A DNA stretch of 10,573 bases from an uncultured Actinomycetes bacterium (GTDB lineage Bacteria > Actinomycetota > Actinomycetes > Nanopelagicales > Nanopelagicaceae). The stretch is from the NCBI GenBank assembly GCA_903899145.1, contig CAIUHY010000030.1:1-10573 (forward strand), read 5' to 3'. The notes below the pieces were generated by a model. That model was not told where the DNA came from. It searched no databases and saw only the letters and a list, made by a program, of their open reading frames with translations. The translations under genes were made by a program, and so were the position numbers. Positions 6,697 through 10,573 of this stretch are shown here, piece by piece (the stretch's first letter is position 1; every line of letters starts with the position of its first letter).

Positions 6697-7641
6697 CTAT
6701 CTGTCTATAGGCCGAGCATACCCATAAAGGCTCTTTATCGCCGCTATGCGCGAAGTGAATACCTCAGCCAATTCTGGCGGGCCTAGGACCTCAACGTTCC
6801 CAGGGATGCCAGTCAGCGTCCGTAGAAGCCAGTCAGGATTAACAGCGTCAAATGTGATCAGGTAGTTATCACCTTCACGAGAAATTTCAGAAATGATTTC
6901 ATGATGCAGCTCACAGAAGAAAAATCCATATGCTCCAATTTTTATTACAGGAGAATACGCACTCTCTAACATAATCTGATTAGCGGGGACTGCGAATGGC
7001 TCTCCTATTTTGGCATCGCTAATTCGATCTAATCTAAATGTCCGGTATTGAGTGGAGCCCGGATATGAAGCATTAAGATATCCAACCCCGTTACGAAATA
7101 TAAGTTCTTGTGGCCATACTTCTCGAATCTGGGTTGAATCAGATATTGCAGAATAGTATGTGAAGATAATCGATCTAGTGCTACGAAGGGCAGTATTAAT
7201 AACTGAGGCAGTGCCTCCCCCAACTACCGCTTCATTAACTAGAACTCTACTCAAAACATCTGCATCTAACTGAGAGCTAATTCTTTCTGAAAGCTCACTA
7301 ATAGACTTTGCTTGCTCGGGATTTGATGCCATTTGTTTTAAAACTTGTAGACCAAGAACTAAACTCATCGCTTCGATACTTGTCAGAGATCTAGGTTTAT
7401 CTAGCACCTGTGGATCAACAACCTCGATAAATTCAGGATCTTCATAACTAATATCGAGCAACTCAAGATGTGAATATCCAGGTAGACCACACATATGCAA
7501 AAGCGAGAGGTCACTTGATATTTGAGCTTCTGTTGATGAAAACTCTTTAGCAATCTCGCTGATAGAAAGACCAGGGTTTGCTACCAAGAATGGGATAAGA
7601 TCTAAGGCTCGCGAGACTCTATCTAATGCTGACTCAGCCAT
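6697..7641 (-). CDS. pafC: PafC, WYL-domain transcription factor subunit
   Basis: Partner of PafB. In mycobacteria the PafB-PafC pair activates the LexA/RecA-independent DNA-damage response through promoters with a RecA-NDp motif, independently of pupylation. The 314-residue protein starts with a helix-turn-helix region (about 8-50: ALDLIPFL, then SISEIAKEF) and the PafC-typical LHMCGLPGY at 48-56. A WYL-like core follows, with EVWPQELIFRNGVGYL and FRLDRI about a dozen residues later. The signature tryptophan is replaced (G187-Y188-L189 in place of W-Y-L), so this WYL module is degenerate. A C-terminal domain ends in LYGYARPIDR. The start is ATG 7641: GGAG lies 7 bases upstream and it overlaps the pafB stop by 8 bp. 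The frame stays open to 7701, but those 20 codons are inside pafB and lack family similarity. tatA follows after 9 bp. Confidence 0.9.
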   Translation of the reverse strand: MAESALDRVSRALDLIPFLVANPGLSISEIAKEFSSTEAQISSDLSLLHMCGLPGYSHLELLDISYEDPEFIEVVDPQVLDKPRSLTSIEAMSLVLGLQVLKQMASNPEQAKSISELSERISSQLDADVLSRVLVNEAVVGGGTASVINTALRSTRSIIFTYYSAISDSTQIREVWPQELIFRNGVGYLNASYPGSTQYRTFRLDRISDAKIGEPFAVPANQIMLESAYSPVIKIGAYGFFFCELHHEIISEISREGDNYLITFDAVNPDWLLRTLTGIPGNVEVLGPPELAEVFTSRIAAIKSLYGYARPIDR

Positions 7642-8572
7642 TGTTTTTCTCCAAAATTCTTGCAAGCACACGAGCTCGTAGGTCAGCAGGTTCATCCACA
7701 ATCAGATCAACACCATGCCACAAAAGATCAGAGATAAGTACAGGCGAGTTTTCAGTTGTAAAAATTATTCTGTCCCACTCAGCATCAATGTTCTCAGTAG
7801 TACCTTTAACTCGATATCTTTGCGCCTTATTAGTCCTAGCCCTAATAACTACCGTCACCATTTCATAGTGATTGAGCATCACCAAATGATCTCGTATCGA
7901 AAATTCTTTCGGTATAACGAATATCTTCCCTTTGCCGTTTAGCGTTAGATCGCTAGCAATTCTTGATACACGAAAGACTCTAATCTCAGATTTTTCCATA
8001 TCTTGCCCAACGAGATACCAGGTACCGTGCCAAAGAGATAATCCATAGGGGGCAATCGTACGTTTGGTTACTTTCGAAGATTCATAAGTAAAGGTAAGTA
8101 ATTTTGCTTCAGAAATAGCTTGCCAAATTAAATCAATATGTGGTGTCTCATTCTCAAAATTTAGTAGGTTCGTCGAAAGATGTGAAATGTCACTTTCCCC
8201 AGTTAGCGCTTGTATCTTTCTTAAAGCTTTAGACCCCTCTTGCGAAAAGAGCCTGTTCGTCCACAAATTGGCTGCTAAAGAGAGATAGGCAATTTGTGGT
8301 GCAGTGAGTTCACCAAGATCAAGCTCATACTCATGGGGGCTAATTCGATAGCCAACTTCGTCTTCAAATAAAGGGTCGTGACTTCCTACTTCGATCTCAA
8401 TTCCAAGATCGCGTAGGTCATCTTTATCGCGTTCAAACATTCTTTCCATTGTTTCTGGTGATCCTGAGTAGCCCGGAATAGATTCAAAAATTTCAGCCTT
8501 CGATAAATACCTACGTGTAGCCAATAGGGCCATAACAAGGTTAATTAAGCGCTCAGCCTTTGGGTCTGCCAT
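7634..8572 (-). CDS. pafB: PafB, WYL-domain transcription factor subunit
   Basis: DNA-binding and effector-sensing partner of PafC in the actinobacterial DNA-damage activator; the name (proteasome accessory factor) comes from linkage to pafA. The 312 residues contain an N-terminal winged helix (about 5-62: ERLINLVMALLATRRYLSKA, then ERMFERDKDDLRDLG), a middle helical region (88-125), and a canonical WYL domain with W185-Y186-L187 in GTWYLVG and the conserved arginine motif FRVSRI at 200-205. A C-terminal extension (DLLWHGVDLIVDEP) follows. It is the first gene of the operon. The ATG at 8572 lacks a Shine-Dalgarno, but a TANNNT element ends 6 bases upstream, consistent with a leaderless mRNA. 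It overlaps pafC by 8 bp. No pafA lies upstream, which is the usual neighbour. Identification is strong because pafB and pafC occur in tandem just before tatA-tatC. Confidence 0.93.
   Translation of the reverse strand: MADPKAERLINLVMALLATRRYLSKAEIFESIPGYSGSPETMERMFERDKDDLRDLGIEIEVGSHDPLFEDEVGYRISPHEYELDLGELTAPQIAYLSLAANLWTNRLFSQEGSKALRKIQALTGESDISHLSTNLLNFENETPHIDLIWQAISEAKLLTFTYESSKVTKRTIAPYGLSLWHGTWYLVGQDMEKSEIRVFRVSRIASDLTLNGKGKIFVIPKEFSIRDHLVMLNHYEMVTVVIRARTNKAQRYRVKGTTENIDAEWDRIIFTTENSPVLISDLLWHGVDLIVDEPADLRARVLARILEKNNG
7649..7652 (-). promoter_or_regulatory. Ribosome-binding site that decides the pafC start
   Basis: GGAG on the minus strand, 7 bases upstream of ATG 7641, inside the last codons of pafB. 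It favours translation from 7641 over the longer open frame reaching 7701. Confidence 0.7.
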
Positions 8573-8578
8573 AGTTCA

Positions 8579-8584
8579 ACTCTA
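8579..8584 (-). promoter_or_regulatory. Putative -10 element of the pafB operon, predicting a leaderless transcript
   Basis: TAGAGT on the minus strand fits the actinobacterial TANNNT -10 pattern. It is followed by six bases and then the pafB ATG, so transcription would start at or next to the A of the ATG. The lack of a Shine-Dalgarno upstream of pafB agrees with this. No convincing -35 hexamer is visible. Assignment is by pattern only. Confidence 0.4.
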
Positions 8585-8590
8585 GGCCTT

Positions 8591-8599
8591 TGCTAGTAT
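8591..8599 (+). promoter_or_regulatory. Putative extended -10 element for the FKBP lipoprotein gene
   Basis: TGC followed by TAGTAT forms an extended -10 element. The predicted start site is near 8606, leaving about 20 bases of leader that include the ribosome-binding site at 8614-8620. No good -35 hexamer is present, which an extended -10 can compensate. It lies where the -35 region of the pafB promoter would be, so the two divergent promoters may compete. Confidence 0.4.
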
Positions 8600-8613
8600 T
8601 TGCCAGTCGCCAA

Positions 8614-8620
8614 AGAGAGG
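8614..8620 (+). promoter_or_regulatory. Ribosome-binding site that decides the FKBP gene start
   Basis: AGAGAGG lies 6 bases before ATG 8627. This supports starting at that ATG, which also places a standard lipoprotein signal peptide at the N-terminus. Confidence 0.65.
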
Positions 8621-8626
8621 CTAGAA

Positions 8627-9115
8627 ATGAAATTTTCGTCAAAAGTTTACCGGCACATAACAGTTTTAAGCATATGCCTTATCTCTGTCTTGGGTCTTAG
8701 TGCATGTGGAAAGGCAGCCGTGACCAATACCGTCATACCAACTGTTTCAGATAAACCAGGTATCCCACCAACTGTGACGATGCCAGCAGGACCTGCCCCA
8801 ACAACACTAGTAACTAAAGATATTTTCGTTGGTACTGGAGCAGTTGCAGTGTCTTCTTCTACCGTAACAGCACAGTACTTCCTTGAATCATGGAAGGACG
8901 GAAAAATTATTCAATCCTCATGGGGCCAAGGACCCGCAACATTTCCACTTTCTGGTGTAATTCCTGGATGGCAGCAAGGTATCCCTGGCATGAAAGTTGG
9001 TGGGCGTAGATTGCTTATCGTTCCTCCATCACTCGGCTATGGAGCAAATGGAGCAGGACCAATTGGCCCAAATGAAACTTTGATCTTTGTTGTTGACCTA
9101 GTCGCAGTTAAATAG
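8627..9115 (+). CDS. FKBP-type peptidyl-prolyl cis-trans isomerase, lipoprotein
   Basis: Predicted extracytoplasmic prolyl isomerase or chaperone anchored to the outer face of the membrane. The 162-residue precursor has a positive N-terminus, a hydrophobic segment (11-24) and a lipobox LSAC with C27 as the lipidated residue. A Pro/Thr/Val-rich linker (about 34-60) leads to one FKBP domain (61-162). Typical residues are present: Y84, VIPGW with W115, GMKVGGRR, PPSLGYG with Y138, and F154 in LIFVV. The segment corresponding to FDSS of FKBP12 reads IQSS (I95, Q96), so the active-site aspartate is replaced by glutamine. The ATG at 8627 is chosen for its ribosome-binding site and signal peptide. 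The gene is divergent from pafB and overlaps trmI tail to tail by 8 bp. FKBP genes next to pafA/pafBC are known in actinobacteria such as Streptomyces; here it is the only gene left between pafB and trmI. Confidence 0.92.
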   Translation: MKFSSKVYRHITVLSICLISVLGLSACGKAAVTNTVIPTVSDKPGIPPTVTMPAGPAPTTLVTKDIFVGTGAVAVSSSTVTAQYFLESWKDGKIIQSSWGQGPATFPLSGVIPGWQQGIPGMKVGGRRLLIVPPSLGYGANGAGPIGPNETLIFVVDLVAVK

Positions 9116-9965
9116 AAGATTCATCTTCCGGCAAACCGTAGGCGCCCTTTGATGGGCGTCTGCGCCGAAGTGGCGCACTAACTCCTGGAGCCAGCCTGCG
9201 AGCCTGAATAAGGAACCCTGTGTGAGCAATCATGCGGTGATCTGGACGCACAGCAAGTCCTTCATGGTGCCAACCTCTAACGAGTGACTCGCTACTCTCT
9301 GGTTCAGTAAATCTACCAGAACTTTTAATTGCCTCAGCTGTTACTGAAAGTTGTGTTGTAGTAGCAACATAGGCGAGAAATACTCCGCCAGGATGAAGGA
9401 CTTCGTCAGCTAATTCAACGCATTCCCACGGTGAGAGCATATCTAAAACAATTCGATCATATTTTTTATTTCGATCAGCATCTTGTACGGACCCAATAGT
9501 CAGTGACCAGTTAGACGGTTCTCCTTTGAAGTATTCATGCACATTTTTTGTTGCTATCTCTGCAAACTCATCACGGCGTTCAAATGAATCAACAGAACCC
9601 GCATGTCCAACAGCGCGAAGCAAAGAAATAGTAAGAGCGCCCGATCCCACGCCTGCTTCAAGGACATGGGTTCCTGGAGCAATATCTGCGAAACCAACGA
9701 TGAGCGCTGCATCCTTTGGATAAACAATTGTGGCGCCTCGTGGCATTGAAAGTACGTAGTCCCCAAGCAAAGGTTTAAAAGCAAGAAACTTTAACCCTGC
9801 CGTTGTTTCAACAACTGAACCTTGAGGTAACCCTACGACTTCATCATGCACGAGCCAGCCTTTATGGGTATGCCACTCCCCGCCCTCTTTAAGAGTGATC
9901 GTATGCATCTTGCCTTTTGCGTCGGTTAATTGAACTCGATCGCCGTAAGTAAACTCAGGAGTCAT
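9108..9965 (-). CDS. trmI: tRNA (adenine(58)-N1)-methyltransferase TrmI
   Basis: SAM-dependent class I methyltransferase that makes m1A58 in the T-loop of tRNAs, stabilising their fold; family members act as homotetramers in the cytoplasm. The 285 residues comprise a small N-terminal beta domain (about 1-70) and a Rossmann domain with motif I EAGVGSG at 103-109, an acidic ribose-binding residue E129, and the motif IV strand IVLDMLSPWE with D175. YVATTTQL and the family-typical RPDHRM near the C-terminus follow. The tail is basic (RRRR then PSKGAYGLPEDE), as in actinobacterial members; Rv2118c of M. tuberculosis is about 280 aa. The ATG follows the metH stop by 9 bp, and its GAGGA ribosome site overlaps that stop. 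In many actinobacteria the next gene downstream is the proteasomal ATPase gene; here the FKBP gene runs into it from the opposite strand. Confidence 0.95.
   Translation of the reverse strand: MTPEFTYGDRVQLTDAKGKMHTITLKEGGEWHTHKGWLVHDEVVGLPQGSVVETTAGLKFLAFKPLLGDYVLSMPRGATIVYPKDAALIVGFADIAPGTHVLEAGVGSGALTISLLRAVGHAGSVDSFERRDEFAEIATKNVHEYFKGEPSNWSLTIGSVQDADRNKKYDRIVLDMLSPWECVELADEVLHPGGVFLAYVATTTQLSVTAEAIKSSGRFTEPESSESLVRGWHHEGLAVRPDHRMIAHTGFLIQARRLAPGVSAPLRRRRPSKGAYGLPEDESSI
9115..9128. terminator. Short perfect inverted repeat at the convergent FKBP/trmI ends, possible weak terminator
   Basis: GAAGAT, two bases, ATCTTC: a 6-bp palindrome at the FKBP stop codon and within the last codons of trmI. 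On the minus strand it is followed by TATTTAAC, a weakly T-rich tail; on the plus strand no T-run follows. It may help end the metH-trmI transcript, but it is short and AT-rich, so the call is tentative. Confidence 0.2.
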
Positions 9966-9971
9966 TTTTTA

Positions 9972-9976
9972 TCCTC
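9972..9976 (-). promoter_or_regulatory. Ribosome-binding site of trmI, overlapping the metH stop
   Basis: GAGGA on the minus strand, 6 bases before the trmI ATG and overlapping the metH TGA. This suggests trmI is translated from the metH transcript. Confidence 0.6.
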
Positions 9977-10573
9977 AGACTGCATTGAAGTACTTCGCCT
10001 CTGGATGATGAACGATGATTGCACTTGTCGATTGTTCTGGGTGCAATTGGAATTCTTCTGAAAGCTCCACACCAATTCGTTCTGGCTCAAGTAGCTGACA
10101 GAGTTGAACTTGTTGTTCAAGATCTGGGCATGCTGGATAACCAAAGGAATATCTAGAACCTCTGTAACCTTGATCTAAAATCTCGGTGATATCAGGTGAG
10201 TCCTCTGATCCGAAGCTCAATTCTTGGCGAATACGTGCATGCCAATGCTCTGCAAGTGCTTCAGTGAGCTGGACTGATAGTCCATGGAGCTCTAAGTACT
10301 CACGATAATTATTCGCTGCAAATAACTTAGAAGTCGCCTCACTCACAGATTGGCCCATAGTCACGATGTGAAATGCAACGGTATCAATCTCGCCAGACTC
10401 CTTACTTCTATAAAAATCACTTAGGCACAGTCTGCGATCTCGTCTCTGGCGGGGGAAACTAAAACGAACTCTTTCCTTGCCTTTATCGGGTCCCTCGTGA
10501 TGTAAAACAACAAGATCATTCCCTTCGCTATAACAAGGGAAATATCCATAGACAACAGCAGCATTGAGCCAAC
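9975..10573 (-). CDS. metH: Cobalamin-dependent methionine synthase, C-terminal activation domain (5' end outside window)
   Basis: MetH methylates homocysteine using methyl-cobalamin and 5-methyltetrahydrofolate; its C-terminal domain binds AdoMet for reductive reactivation of oxidised cobalamin. The frame is open from the window edge to the TGA at 9975-9977, giving 198 residues of a protein usually about 1,150-1,250 long. Visible family motifs are VYGYFP near the start of the fragment, an R/F/P-rich stretch, HIVTMGQ, RGSRYSFGYPACPDLEQQ (the AdoMet-binding RxxxGYPACPD signature) and the C-terminal EEFQLHPEQSTSA followed by HHPEAKYFNA. A GTG at 10364 lies in the middle of HIVTMGQ and is not a start. 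trmI follows after 9 bp. Possession of metH implies a need for cobalamin, whether made or imported, which this window does not settle. Confidence 0.96.
   Translation of the reverse strand, partial: WLNAAVVYGYFPCYSEGNDLVVLHHEGPDKGKERVRFSFPRQRRDRRLCLSDFYRSKESGEIDTVAFHIVTMGQSVSEATSKLFAANNYREYLELHGLSVQLTEALAEHWHARIRQELSFGSEDSPDITEILDQGYRGSRYSFGYPACPDLEQQVQLCQLLEPERIGVELSEEFQLHPEQSTSAIIVHHPEAKYFNAV

Noticed and set aside
7642..7701. N-terminal extension of pafC to 7701
   Set aside because: These 20 codons lie within pafB, do not resemble PafC, and the ATG at 7641 has a good GGAG at correct spacing.
8600..8608. PafBC-type RecA-NDp box (TTGTCRGTG-like: TTGCCAGTC)
   Set aside because: It has two mismatches and no TANNNT at the required eight-base spacing, so autoregulation by PafBC is not supported.
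8600..8626. TTG start at 8600 for the FKBP gene
   Set aside because: ATG 8627 has AGAGAGG 6 bases upstream and begins a proper lipoprotein signal; the TTG overlaps the predicted promoter.
9141..9160. GC-rich hairpin (GGCGCCC / GGGCGTC) as terminator of FKBP
   Set aside because: It lies within trmI codons for the basic tail and no T-run follows on either strand; probably a by-product of Arg/Gly codons.
9975..10364. A separate 129-residue gene starting at GTG 10364
   Set aside because: The frame continues to the window edge and encodes MetH activation-domain sequence throughout; the GTG lies inside the HIVTMGQ segment.

Overview
The window looks like core chromosome of a low-GC, streamlined actinobacterium. 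About 98.7% of it is coding, the longest gap between genes is 54 bp, and base composition is AT-rich for an actinobacterium. The gene order is typically actinobacterial: metH and trmI on one side, then pafB-pafC-tatA-tatC-(lipid kinase)-helY-fenA and a polyprenol-phosphate mannosyltransferase. This is close to the Mycobacterium order Rv2124c (metH), Rv2118c (trmI), Rv2096c-Rv2092c (pafB, pafC, tatA, tatC, helY) and Rv2090 (5'-3' exonuclease). Low GC, very small spacers and an actinobacterial gene set together suggest the freshwater acI / Nanopelagicales group. That assignment is inference from composition and synteny only.

Layout. At 1-813 (+) lies the C-terminal part of gcvP, the glycine decarboxylase P-protein. 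Converging on it is an eight-gene minus-strand run from 8572 down to 838: pafB, pafC, tatA, tatC, a diacylglycerol-kinase-like gene, helY, fenA and ppm. These genes overlap by 4 or 8 bp or are separated by at most 39 bp, so they are probably one operon. A 54-bp divergent spacer (8573-8626) separates pafB from a plus-strand FKBP-type prolyl isomerase lipoprotein gene. That gene ends in an 8-bp tail-to-tail overlap with trmI (tRNA m1A58 methyltransferase, minus strand). trmI follows metH by 9 bp; only the C-terminal activation domain of metH is in the window. No stretch above 300 bases lacks a gene, and I saw no tRNA, rRNA, CRISPR array, insertion sequence or phage-like gene.

How the genes fit together. 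The operon joins a DNA-damage-type transcription activator pair (PafB/PafC), two nucleic-acid enzymes (HelY helicase and FenA flap nuclease), part of the Tat export system (TatA, TatC), and two lipid-linked functions (lipid kinase, polyprenol-P-mannose synthase). The FKBP lipoprotein probably folds proteins outside the membrane.

Most interesting point. In many actinobacteria the interval between trmI and pafB holds the Pup-proteasome genes (mpa/arc, dop, pup, prcB, prcA, pafA). Here that interval holds only the FKBP gene, with no remnant of the others. The flanks and pafBC remain, so the proteasome block appears to have been cleanly excised or to lie elsewhere. Nothing else in the window looks like a new system; it is otherwise ordinary housekeeping sequence.
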